From positions 1-61,399 of the forward strand of contig CAAERJ010000032.1 of NCBI GenBank assembly GCA_900758375.1: a stretch of DNA of 61,399 nt. The letters run 5' to 3'. Positions 42,554 to 51,800 of the stretch are shown piece by piece. Both the position numbers and the translations under genes were made by a program. Under the pieces are notes generated by a model that was given only the letters and a program-made list of their open reading frames with translations, ran no database searches and had not been told where the DNA came from. Origin of the DNA: an uncultured Collinsella sp. Its GTDB lineage: Bacteria; Actinomycetota; Coriobacteriia; Coriobacteriales; Coriobacteriaceae. Numbering within the stretch: the first letter of the stretch is position 1; each line of letters starts with the position of its first letter.

Positions 42554-42709
42554 TGTTTGTGGCGCCGACGCCTATCGTTCGTCATAGAAATCCGCGATGG
42601 CCAGGTGTGCTGACGCTCATATGCTTATGGGCTAGACTTAGCACCATTACGTGTTCGACGCGGTTGGACGACGGTTGCCGACCAACCGATCTATATGACT
42701 TGAAGGTGC

Positions 42710-43348
42710 ATGCGTATGAGCCAAGAGATGATGGACAAGACCTGCCGTGGGTTTGCCGAGGCGCTTGCCGCGCGCGAGCCGGTTCCTGGCGGCGGTAGCG
42801 CGAGCGCCTTTGTGGGCGCGCTGGGCGCCTCGCTTTGCGGGATGGTCGCTCGCTACGGGGCGACCAATCCCGCGCTTAGCGATCGGGCGGACGATCTGAC
42901 GCGTGCATTTGCCCAGGCAGACGAGTTGGCGCAGGAACTAGTGGGTCTGGTTGCCGAGGATGTTCGTGCATACGGCCAGGTGTCCGCGTCGTACGGCATT
43001 CCGCGCGAGGACCCGGCTCGACCCGCGGCGATTCAGGACGCGTTGCGCGTGGCGGCCATGCCGCCGTACCGGATCATGGATGCCTGCGGGCGCGCGCTGG
43101 CGCTGCTCGAGGACATGGCCGACAAGGGTTCGCGCCAGTTGCTGTCCGACGTGGCATGCGGCGCCGTGTTCTGCCGCGCCGCCATGCAAGGCGCGAGCCT
43201 GACACTCTTTGCCAACACCACATCTATGAAAGACCGGGCGCGCGCCGAGGAACTCGAGGCAGCGTGCGACGATCTGCTGGATACGTGGCTGCCGCGCGCC
43301 GATGCGCTGGCGCGCCGTGCTGCCGACGCCGCAAGGAAGAGGGGGTAG
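42710..43348 (+). CDS. fchA: Methenyl-THF cyclohydrolase / formimino-THF cyclodeaminase family protein
   Basis: This 212-residue all-helical protein of the FTCD-C/FchA family has the signature VPGGGSASAFVGALGASLCGMVARY. Family members hydrolyse 5,10-methenyl-THF or deaminate 5-formimino-THF. The next gene, folD, starts 3 nt after its stop, and FolD appears to lack cyclohydrolase residues, so a methenyl-THF cyclohydrolase role is most likely here. GAAGGTG precedes ATG 42710; ATG 42716 is the alternative start. Confidence 0.87.
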   Translation: MRMSQEMMDKTCRGFAEALAAREPVPGGGSASAFVGALGASLCGMVARYGATNPALSDRADDLTRAFAQADELAQELVGLVAEDVRAYGQVSASYGIPREDPARPAAIQDALRVAAMPPYRIMDACGRALALLEDMADKGSRQLLSDVACGAVFCRAAMQGASLTLFANTTSMKDRARAEELEAACDDLLDTWLPRADALARRAADAARKRG

Positions 43349-43350
43349 CC

Positions 43351-44205
43351 ATGGCCGAGCTGTTGAAGGGCGCTCCCGTCGCCCGTGCTTTGACCGAGGA
43401 GCTCGCCGCTCGCTGCACGGCTTTGCGCGAGCGCGGCGTTGTTCCGACGCTGGCCATCGTTCGTGTGGGCGAGCGCGAGGACGACCTGTCCTACGAGCGC
43501 GGCGCCCTCAAGCGCTGCGAGAAGATTGGCATTGAGGCTCGCCGCGTTTTGCTTCCCGCCGATGTTTCACAGGACGAGCTGTTGGCGGCTATTAAGGACA
43601 TCAATGCCGACCCCGCTGTTCACGGCTGCCTGATGTTTCGTCCGTTGCCCGCTGGGCTTGACGAGGATGCAGTTGCCGCGGCACTCGAGCCCACCAAGGA
43701 TGTTGACTCCATGACGCCGGCCTCGCTGCTCACCACGCTTTCGGGGCGAGGCGAGGGCTTTGCTCCTTGCACGGCAGAAGCCGTGTTGGCGTTGCTGGAC
43801 CATTACAGCGTTGAGCTGGATGGGGCCAAGGTCGCGGTCGTCGGTCGGTCGCTCGTGATTGGCCGTCCCGTTGCCGCCATGCTTACGGCTCGCAATGCCA
43901 CGGTGACGATGTGCCATACGCATACGCGCGACTTGGCTGCCGAGTGCCGTGCGGCTGATATTGTGGTTGCGGCCGTTGGACGCGCACGCACGATTGGCGC
44001 GGATGCGGTTCGCGAGGGCCAGACGATCATCGATGTGGGCATTAACTGGGACGAGGCCGCTGGCAAGCTGGTCGGTGATGTCGATTTTGATGCTGCGCAA
44101 CCGATCGTTGGCGCAATTACTCCGGTGCCGGGCGGCGTGGGGGCTGTGACCACCGCGATTCTCGCCAAGCACGTGATCGAGGCGGCGGAGCGCGCATCGA
44201 AATAG
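43351..44205 (+). CDS. folD: FolD-type methylene-THF dehydrogenase, probably without cyclohydrolase activity
   Basis: This 284-residue protein has the two-domain FolD fold, with the Rossmann motif GRSLVIGRPVAAML and the C-terminal PVPGGVGAVTTAIL. It oxidises 5,10-methylene-THF to methenyl-THF with NAD(P). The catalytic Tyr (Y48 in LSYERGALKRC) and the KDVD motif are kept. Aligned on the conserved Cys, the essential cyclohydrolase Lys (E. coli K54) is Ala52. The Gln of the QLPLP motif (Q98) is Phe96 (MFRPLP). Adjacent FchA would complete the pathway. A longer frame from 43156 overlaps fchA and is rejected; GAGGGGG precedes ATG 43351. Confidence 0.92.
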   Translation: MAELLKGAPVARALTEELAARCTALRERGVVPTLAIVRVGEREDDLSYERGALKRCEKIGIEARRVLLPADVSQDELLAAIKDINADPAVHGCLMFRPLPAGLDEDAVAAALEPTKDVDSMTPASLLTTLSGRGEGFAPCTAEAVLALLDHYSVELDGAKVAVVGRSLVIGRPVAAMLTARNATVTMCHTHTRDLAAECRAADIVVAAVGRARTIGADAVREGQTIIDVGINWDEAAGKLVGDVDFDAAQPIVGAITPVPGGVGAVTTAILAKHVIEAAERASK

Positions 44206-44229
44206 TCGTTTTTGACCACAGGGGTTGCC

Positions 44230-44252
44230 GGGGCGGCTGTTTCGCCCTTTTT
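44230..44252 (+). terminator. Intrinsic terminator after folD
   Basis: GGGGCG pairs with CGCCC across a short loop and is followed by TTTTT. Confidence 0.75.
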
Positions 44253-44306
44253 GCGCCGAAGCGATACACTGTTGCCGTTTGATTTCTTCGCTCAAGGAGG
44301 ATGCGC

Positions 44307-45830
44307 ATGCCGTGCACAACGATTTTGGTTGGTAAGAACGCGAGCTACGACGGGTCGACGCTTGTCGCCCGCAACGAGGACTCGTCCAACGGGGTGTTTG
44401 AGCCCAAGCGCATGCGCGTGGTGCACCCCGACGAGCAGCCGCGTGTCTACACGAGCGTTCTGAGCCACCTGACCGTTGAGCTGCCCGATAATCCCATGCG
44501 CTACACAAGCGTCCCTGACGTTGTCCCAGGCCATGGCATTTGGGCCGAGGCCGGCTTCAACGAGCTCAATGTTGGCATGTCCGCAACCGAGACGCTCACC
44601 ACCAACGAGCGCGTCCGCGGCGCCGATCCGCTCGTGGACTACGTGCCCGCCAAGGGCAACGAGGGCGAGGACGGCTATGTTCCGGCGCAGCCCGGTGGTT
44701 TGGGCGAGGAGGATATGGTGACCCTGGTGCTGCCGTACGCCAAGTCCGCCCGCGACGGTGTGCGCATCCTGGGCGACCTGCTCGAGCGCTACGGCACCTA
44801 CGAGAACAACGGCATCGCCTTTAGTGATGTTGACGAGATCTGGTGGCTCGAGACCATCGGCGGCCACCACTGGATCGCCAAGCGCGTGCCCGATGATGCC
44901 TACGTGACCATGCCCAACCAGCTGGGTATCGATAGCTTTGACCTGGACGACGCCGAGGGCGCCCAGGTCGACCACATGTGCTCCGCCGACCTGCGCTCCT
45001 GGATGGCCGAGTGGCATCTGGATCTGACGCTGGGCATTAAGGGCGATGGTCCCGCTGCGGTCTTTAACCCGCGCGAGGCCTTTGGCTCGCACAGCGACAG
45101 CGACCACGTCTACAACACGCCGCGCGCCTGGTACATGCAGCGCTGCCTCAACCCCAGCGATGTGTGGGACGGTCCCGACGCCGACTACACGCCCGAGAGC
45201 GACGACATCCCCTGGAGCCGCGTGCCCGAGCGCAAGGTGACCATCGAGGACATCAAGTACGTGCTTTCGAGCCACTACCAGGGCACAGAGTACGACTGCT
45301 ACGGCAGCAAGGGCACGCCCGCCACGCGCGGCGCCTATCGTCCCATCGGCATCAACCGCAACAGCCAGCTTGCCGTGCTGCAGCTGCGCCCCTATGCGCA
45401 GCCGGCGTATCGCGCCGTGCAGTGGATGGCGTTTGGCTCCAACTCGTTTAACGCGCTCGTGCCGCTGTACGCCAATGTCGAGACCATGCCCGAGTACTAT
45501 GCCGACACGCAGGCTCGCGTGACGTCCGAGAATTTCTATTGGGCAAATCGCCTGATCGGTGCCTTGGCCGATGTTCGCTTCCATGAGTGCGGTCGCGCGG
45601 TCGAGGATTATCAGGAGAAAGTTGGCGGCATGGGCCACAAGCAGATCCACGACGTCGATGCCGCCGTGGCCGCGCTGCCCGAGGCCGAGGCGCCCGCCGA
45701 GCTCGCCCGCGCCAACGAGGCCTTTGCCGAGCTCGTGCGCGTGGAGACCGATGCCCTGTTGGGCAAGGTGCTCTACACCACGAGCTGTGCCATGAAGAAC
45801 TCCTTCGCGATGAATGACAACGTAAGGTAA
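44307..45830 (+). CDS. C69-family dipeptidase (Ntn hydrolase)
   Basis: This 507-residue PepD/U34-type dipeptidase begins MPCTTILVGKNASYDGSTLVARNEDS. The Cys at position 3 is the N-terminal nucleophile exposed after processing, and the following GSTLVARNED motif is diagnostic. There is no signal peptide, so it acts in the cytosol on dipeptides. AAGGAGG directly abuts an upstream in-frame ATG (44301) and is well spaced (6 nt) from ATG 44307, which is chosen. A hairpin terminator follows. Confidence 0.93.
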   Translation: MPCTTILVGKNASYDGSTLVARNEDSSNGVFEPKRMRVVHPDEQPRVYTSVLSHLTVELPDNPMRYTSVPDVVPGHGIWAEAGFNELNVGMSATETLTTNERVRGADPLVDYVPAKGNEGEDGYVPAQPGGLGEEDMVTLVLPYAKSARDGVRILGDLLERYGTYENNGIAFSDVDEIWWLETIGGHHWIAKRVPDDAYVTMPNQLGIDSFDLDDAEGAQVDHMCSADLRSWMAEWHLDLTLGIKGDGPAAVFNPREAFGSHSDSDHVYNTPRAWYMQRCLNPSDVWDGPDADYTPESDDIPWSRVPERKVTIEDIKYVLSSHYQGTEYDCYGSKGTPATRGAYRPIGINRNSQLAVLQLRPYAQPAYRAVQWMAFGSNSFNALVPLYANVETMPEYYADTQARVTSENFYWANRLIGALADVRFHECGRAVEDYQEKVGGMGHKQIHDVDAAVAALPEAEAPAELARANEAFAELVRVETDALLGKVLYTTSCAMKNSFAMNDNVR

Positions 45831-45848
45831 AGACGGCCTTGCGGCGAA

Positions 45849-45887
45849 CGAGCGGGACAAACGCCGTCAAAGGTTTTGCCCCGCTCG
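45849..45887 (+). terminator. Hairpin after the dipeptidase gene
   Basis: CGAGCGGG (45849-45856) pairs with CCCGCTCG (45880-45887), followed by ATTTCT. The T-run is modest. A 14-bp palindrome ACCCAATCTTGGGT lies further on at 45924-45937, upstream of the next gene. Confidence 0.65.
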
Positions 45888-45977
45888 ATTTCTATCCCGG
45901 CGACAAACGATTTTGTGTCGTTCACCCAATCTTGGGTACAAGAAGGCCAATGTAGTTGTTCATGATTGGAGCCAACC

Positions 45978-46394
45978 ATGGTTATGAAATTCGATCAGCT
46001 TGTTAACGGTGCCATCAACGTGGGCTTCGGTGCCGCCGCCGTTGCCGTCGAGGGCGGCAAGAAGGTTCTCGACGACCTCAATACCAAGGGCGAGCAGGTG
46101 CGCAAGGACGCCGGCACCCCCGATATCGCCCGCAGCGTGTCCGACATGTTCGAGCAGGCCGGCGGCACCATCTCCGACCTGACCGAGCGCCTGGGCATGC
46201 AGGGCGAGACTGCGGCACAGCGCGTGCTCGACGAGCTCATCCTGGCCCGCGTCCGCGTTATGACCGCCCCCGAGCGCACGGCCTTCCTGGCCCATGTACG
46301 CGACATCGTCGATTCGGTCGAGGACAACGTGACCTCGGTGCCCGTCGAGTCCGTTGAGCCCGACGATGCAGAGGACACCGAAGAGGCCGAGTAG
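45978..46394 (+). CDS. Phasin-like small helical protein
   Basis: This 138-residue protein is helical and charged, with an Ala/Gly-rich first helix (NGAINVGFGAAAVAVEGGKKVLDDL) and an acidic C-terminal tail. It resembles small phasin or PHA-granule-associated proteins that accompany AarF/UbiB-like kinases. The assignment is weak. It lies 8 nt upstream of the AarF gene and is surely co-transcribed with it. GGAG at 45967-45970 is 7 nt before ATG 45978, so the in-frame TTG at 45966 is not used. Confidence 0.75.
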   Translation: MVMKFDQLVNGAINVGFGAAAVAVEGGKKVLDDLNTKGEQVRKDAGTPDIARSVSDMFEQAGGTISDLTERLGMQGETAAQRVLDELILARVRVMTAPERTAFLAHVRDIVDSVEDNVTSVPVESVEPDDAEDTEEAE

Positions 46395-46402
46395 CAGCGC
46401 AG

Positions 46403-48166
46403 ATGGCAGATTCCACCACCGATTACAACAATCTAGACCCCTTGGGTGACGAGGCGGCGGTTGTCGACGAGGTCGATGCCGCCGTCTCGGGCGCTCGCAA
46501 GAAGCCGCGCGCTGTCGATATGGTGCCCGAGGAGCCCGACGCGATGGCGCCGGATGAGGAATACCAGCTCACGCCGGCAGGCCGCCGCGAACGCATTGGG
46601 CAGATCGTTCGCCTGATCAAAAAGTACCGTGTGTGGGATAACCTCACGCCGGTTCGCCTGCGACGCCTGCTCGAAGAGCTTGGCCCCATGTTCGTCAAGA
46701 TGGGGCAGATTCTGGCCAACCGGTCCGAGATCTTGCCGCAGCGGTTTTGCGACGAGCTGCGTCGCCTGCGCTCCGACGTAGACCCGGTGCCGTATGAGGT
46801 AGTGCTCCGCTGTCTGGAAGAGGAATACGGCCAGCGCTTGGGGCAGATGTTCGACGCGATCGACCCCAACCCGCTCGGTAGCGCGTCGCTCGCGCAGGTA
46901 CACCGCGCCCGCCTGGTGACGGGCGAGGACGTGGCCGTTAAGGTACAGCGCCCCGGCGCGCAACAGGTCATGGCACAGGACATCGACATCATCCGTTCGG
47001 TGGTGCGCATCGTTTCCAAGTTCGTCAACACCGACCAGTTTGTTGACTTACACGCCGTCGTCGAGGAGCTGTGGGCCTCGTTTCGCGAGGAGACCAACTT
47101 TTTGGCCGAGGCAAAAAACCTCAACGATTTCTATGACTTCCATAAGAGCGTGCATGGTGTGTCGTGTCCCAAATCCTACTTGGACCTTTGCACCGAACAC
47201 GTCGTGGTCATGGACTACATTGACGGCATCTCGATTGCCGATCCCGAGCGCCTGGTGGCCGAGGGCTATGACCTGGAAAAGATCGGCTCGGCGATCGTCG
47301 AGGACTACTCGACGCAGGTGCTCGACGACGGCTTTTTCCATGCCGACCCGCATGCGGGAAACATCATCCTCAAGGACGGCATCGTCTACTTTATCGACCT
47401 GGGCATGGTCGGGCGCATGTCGAGTCACGACCGCGGTATCGTCAAGGACATGATTTTCGCCGTGGCCGAGGGCGACGTGCCCAAGCTCAAGGATTCGCTC
47501 ATGCGCTTTGCCGTGACGCGCGGCGATTCTGCCGAGCTCGACCATTCGGCCTTTTTGTCCGACTTGGACTTTATCGTCGCCGACTTTGCGGGCCTCGACC
47601 TTAAGGATCTTGATATCGGCGAGTTTTTGACCTCGCTGTTAAATCTGGCGCGCAAAAACGACGTTGAGCTGCCGAGCGTGGTGACGATGTTCGCCCGCGG
47701 CATGGTGACGCTCGAGGGTCTGCTGACCGAGTACATGCCCAACGTCAACATGATCCAGATCATCCAGACGCACATCAAAAACGAGAAGAGCGCCTATGCG
47801 CGCGTCCGCGAAATGGGGCGCGATCTTGCCGCGAGCAGCTATCGCGCGGCAAAAGGCTCGCTCGAGGCGGCCGAGTATCTGGGCTTGGCGTCGCGCATGC
47901 TCACGCGCGGCCAGCTTAAGGTAAACACGCAGATCATGAGCAGCGATAAGGCGCTGCGGCAGCTGGGTGGAATTATCGACCGCATGTCGATGGCAATTGT
48001 GATCGCCGGTCTGTTTATCGGCTCGTCGGTGGTGTACTACGCGCGCATCGAGCCGGTTGTGTTCGGTATCCCGGTCATTGGCTTTATGGGCTACGTGAGC
48101 GCGCTGGTGCTGGCGCTGATGCTGGGCCGCGAGATTTGGCGCAACAGTCACGGCGGCAAGCGTTAG
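46403..48166 (+). CDS. AarF/UbiB/ABC1-family atypical kinase
   Basis: This 587-residue membrane-associated protein has the ADCK/UbiB fold. The KxGQ motif is in MFVKMGQILANRSEILP, the Ala-rich loop is in PLGSASLAQVHRARL, the ion-pair Lys is in DVAVKVQRPG, and the catalytic and metal motifs are HADPHAGNI and YFIDLGMVG. Two transmembrane helices close the C-terminus. The ~60-residue N-terminal extension is acidic and low-complexity. UbiB homologues act in quinone and lipid trafficking; in this anaerobe the substrate is unknown. The gene follows the phasin-like gene by 8 nt. Confidence 0.92.
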   Translation: MADSTTDYNNLDPLGDEAAVVDEVDAAVSGARKKPRAVDMVPEEPDAMAPDEEYQLTPAGRRERIGQIVRLIKKYRVWDNLTPVRLRRLLEELGPMFVKMGQILANRSEILPQRFCDELRRLRSDVDPVPYEVVLRCLEEEYGQRLGQMFDAIDPNPLGSASLAQVHRARLVTGEDVAVKVQRPGAQQVMAQDIDIIRSVVRIVSKFVNTDQFVDLHAVVEELWASFREETNFLAEAKNLNDFYDFHKSVHGVSCPKSYLDLCTEHVVVMDYIDGISIADPERLVAEGYDLEKIGSAIVEDYSTQVLDDGFFHADPHAGNIILKDGIVYFIDLGMVGRMSSHDRGIVKDMIFAVAEGDVPKLKDSLMRFAVTRGDSAELDHSAFLSDLDFIVADFAGLDLKDLDIGEFLTSLLNLARKNDVELPSVVTMFARGMVTLEGLLTEYMPNVNMIQIIQTHIKNEKSAYARVREMGRDLAASSYRAAKGSLEAAEYLGLASRMLTRGQLKVNTQIMSSDKALRQLGGIIDRMSMAIVIAGLFIGSSVVYYARIEPVVFGIPVIGFMGYVSALVLALMLGREIWRNSHGGKR

Positions 48167-48476
48167 CGATTTCCCGGGGTCGGGGGAACGGGTTATTTTG
48201 CCTTGCGTCGCGCCGGCGTGGGCTGGTTCGAACAAAACTATGCCGGTTTACGGGGCTGGAGTGCCGAACCTCGAGCATACCGAAATTCGCGCTTTTAAAA
48301 CCGCAGGTAGATGAGTCGTTGGTTTTCGAAAATGGCAGATATGGTTACGAAGTGCTGAATCAGCCCCGTAATCTGGCATAGTTTTGAAACGGGCTGCTCT
48401 TGCAAGGTCCGACGACAGCTCTTCCTATCGCTAACCATAGCTTTTACCTTGGGCTTCGCCTGTGTGCGGGGCCTTT
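48167..48476. other. Intergenic region, no gene
   Basis: This ~310-nt gap between the AarF gene and the riboswitch promoter shows no credible coding frame. CAGCCC...GGGCTG (48360-48401) and a G-U-rich stem ending in GGGGCCTTTTT near 48451-48477 are possible terminators for the AarF unit. Confidence 0.45.
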
Positions 48477-48505
48477 TTGCGTGATACCATACTGACAGTA
48501 ATAAT
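48477..48505 (+). promoter_or_regulatory. Promoter of the riboswitch-controlled surface operon
   Basis: TTGCGT (48477-48482) and TAATAA/AATAAT (48499-48505) are 16-17 nt apart. They lie directly upstream of the riboswitch aptamer. Confidence 0.6.
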
Positions 48506-48514
48506 CGATGGCCT

Positions 48515-48685
48515 AGATGGTGGTGCGGAGACGCACGAATGCGCGGTTTTCCTGCGCGTTTGGGAGAATCGGGGTGTAAGTCCCCGGCTGTACCAGTAGC
48601 CGTAATTCCTCTTGGCTCGGGATGGTCGCGTCGCAGATCGGACGGCGCGCCCGGGTCGGTAAGGTTAAGTCGGATCGCCTCCCAT
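48515..48685 (+). ncRNA. Cobalamin-type riboswitch aptamer
   Basis: The leader carries the conserved core of the B12 riboswitch class. A GGTGCGGAGACGCAC stem-loop precedes GGGAGAATCGGGGTGTAAGT, matching the GGGAA-x-GGTG-x2-AATCC segment. CCCCGGCTGTACCAGTAG follows, matching the GCTG-CCCGCAACTGT segment. The end AAGTCGGATCGCCTCCC (48665-48681) corresponds to the closing B12-box half (AAGCC-GGA-GACCTGCCC). A P3-like stem CGGGG/CCCCG is intact. Downstream, GC-rich hairpins (for example GCGGCACATGCCGC near 48699-48712) could serve as the expression platform. The expected effect is repression of the operon when corrinoids are plentiful. Confidence 0.8.
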
Positions 48686-48830
48686 CTTGTACGTGGCCGC
48701 GGCACATGCCGCCGGTACGCGTTGGGCTCTGGAGGGAAGGGGGACCCCGATGGGGGTACTCGGGCGCAATGTGCGCAATGACGTGGGGCAGCCGCTGGGC
48801 AATGTCCCAAGTTCAGACAATAGGAGACAA

Positions 48831-51800
48831 ATGGATATGTTTGAGGACGAGTGCCAGCGCGCCTCGTGGCGTCGCCATGGAGCGATTGCCCGTGGCGTAG
48901 CCAAGCGCGGTCTGGTGGCGTTCCTGGCCTTTACCATGGCCTTTGGTACCACGCCGGCGCAACTTTGGGCCGAGGGCGCCGAGGGCATTGCCGAGGCCGT
49001 GGCTCAGACTGCGACGGGCGGCGAGGGCGCGGCGGCCGATGAGGGCGCTGTTGCCGGCACCGACGCGAACAGTGCAGCGGCGAGCGCTGCTGCCGATGGC
49101 GCCGACGCAGATCAGGGCGCAACTGCGAGTTCCGCGAATAGTGCTGACACCGCCGCAGACAACGCGACTGAGTCCGAGAGCTCTGCTGCGATGCCTGCTG
49201 CTTCGGAGCAGAAGAACGCCGTTGCCGCCGCGTCCGCCACAACGCTTTCGAGCGAGGCTAAGGTCTATATCCAGGACGCCAAGGATAAGGACAACTCGTA
49301 TTCGACGAAGTCCGGCGCGCTCAATGTGGGTGATACGCTCTGGGCCAATATGTACGATGAGGTCGAGACCGAGGACTACTGGGGCGACCCTACGACCGAG
49401 ACCAAATCGGTCGCTAACCCCGGCGCCTGGACCTATACCTGGCTCGCCGGCACGGTCAAGGCCAGCAGTGACGCCGCCGATTACACCGAGGTCGTAGGCC
49501 ACGAGCAGTCGCTCACCATCACTGACGCGATGGAGGGCAAATACTTCATCTGCAAGGTGACGGCAGACGGCAAGGACCACTACGGCCCCTCTGTTTCGTA
49601 CGGCTCGGGCATTAATCCTAACAGCATCCCCGGCCCCGTGCTGGGCGCCGGCCAAATGGAGCTTTACAACGTCAAGCTGAGTAGCGACGCGCCGAGCATA
49701 GGCGATACTCTGATGGCGACGCCGTACAAGGATTGGTCGAGCCCCGCGGGCTCCGACGCCAAGGTCACCTACACCTGGTCCGCATCTACCTCGCAGTACT
49801 CGGGCTTTACCAAGATCGAGGGCGAGACGGGCGCTTCCCTCACGGTGACCGATGACCTCGAGGGCAAGTACATCAGAGTCGAGGCTACTGCTGGCGTAAA
49901 TACGGTGAGCAAGACCACCTCCAACAAGGTCAAACAGGCCGGTGCGGTGGACGTCTACGCGGTTTCGCTCATCAATCCCAAGACCAACAACTCCGTGTTC
50001 GCGGTTGGCGATACCGCCCAGGCTCGCGCCAAGGAGAAGGGCGCCTCGACGTTTATCGACGCGAGCAAGCTCAACTTCCAGTGGCAGAGCTCCGACACCA
50101 AGAGCGGCACGTATACCGATATCGCGGGCGCCACGGGTGAGACCCTCGAGCTTACCGACGCTTTGGGCGGCAAGTACCTCAAGTGCAAGGTGTCCTCGAA
50201 GATTGGCTCTTCGAGCTTGACCAACTCGACGGGCGCTCTCGTTGCTGCCGCCGGTTCAATTAATATCACGAGCGTGACTATGAGCCCGACTTCGGGCAAA
50301 GTCGAGGTTGGTTCCACGATTACGGCGACCGCAAAGGCGGGCTCCACTGACGTTACCGCCGATTCACATGTCACATGGCAGTGGTATAAGGGCACCTCGA
50401 ACTACGCGAGCTCGTGCAACACGCCTATCGAGGGTGAGACCGGTAACACTCTGACGGTGACCGCCGCTCTTAAGGGCTGCTACGTCGTGGCCAAGGCCAA
50501 CGGCGGCTATGGCGAGCAGAAGCCCTACTATGCGGCGGGTCCCGTTTCCGTCGCGGGCCAGGTTGAGCTGTACGACGTACAGTTTGAGGGCTCTCCCGCC
50601 ACCAATGGCGTACATGTGGGTGATACGCTCAAAACTAAGGTGCGCAAAAAGGACGGTTCGCGCTACAGCTATATCGACCGCACCGATAATGTGACCTATC
50701 AGTGGCAGTATGCAAACAGCAGCTCGAGCTACGACTCCGCTTACACCGATATCCCCGGTGCCACCGAGGCGACCTATACCGTTGACGCCGCCTATGCCGG
50801 CAAGTACCTGCGCGTGAAGGTGACGAGCGAAAATACCGTTTTCAGCACGCAGAAGAAGAGCTCGTACGGTACGCAGTCCGTTGCCCCGCTCGGCCCCGTG
50901 ACGCTCAAGGGTCAGTACAAGCTGGCGGGCATTGAGCTTGCCGATAAGAACGTTGCGCTGAGCGTGGGTTCAAAGATCACGCCGAGCGTGCAGGTTCCGG
51001 GCAGCTGGTCGGGCTCGACGAAGGACGTGCCCGACGATGCCGAGTTGACCATGGCGTGGTATGCCAAGGGCGAGGGCGATGCCGATTGGACCGAGCTCAC
51101 CGACGGCATCGATACGACCGATGGCAGCCTGACCATTTCGGACGCGCTTGTTGGCAAGCGCATCAAAGTTACGGCAAGCGCTCTCGACAACACGGTTGAA
51201 TGGGTTTCGTCGGACAGCGTTACCGCGGCGGGGGAGTATAACCTGCTGCGCGTGACCACTACGCCGCAGATCAATAGCGATACGACCCATCTCGTCTCAG
51301 GTGATAGCGTTAAGGCGACGGCGCAGGCCAAGCGCGCCGACGGTTCGGCCACCAATGGTATCGACGTCACCGGTCAGGCGACTGTTGCTTGGTATGCGGC
51401 CGACGACGCGAAGGCTCCCGCGGCCGACTGGACGCTGCTGTCCGATATGTCGGGCGCCGAGGCGACGGTCTCGGCATCTGCTGCTGGCAAGTATCTGAAG
51501 GCTGTCGCCACGAGCGGAAGCTCGACGGTCGAGCTCGTCTCCACCAACAAGGTTATCGCCGCGGGTTCGCTCGAGGCTGCAGTCCAAAAGCTCAACGATG
51601 CTAACAAGCAGATTGTTGTTGACTACAGCGCCAAGGGCGGCAACGTCAATGATGCGCTGAAGGCACAGCTTGCTGATCTGGGATTTACCGACGTTGACGT
51701 TAAGGTCTCCGAGGGCGGCGTGCTCTTTAAGGCTGAGGACGCCAAGGCCACGGTCGGCATCTCCGATGCGCAGGACAAGACCAATGGCGATGTAACGTTC

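Noticed and set aside
43156..43350. Extended folD start
   Set aside because: The extension lies inside fchA in another frame and is Arg-rich. ATG 43351 has a ribosome site and matches the family N-terminus.
48687..48830. N-terminal extension of the giant surface protein
   Set aside because: It lies in the riboswitch expression platform, and a good ribosome site and signal peptide start at 48831.
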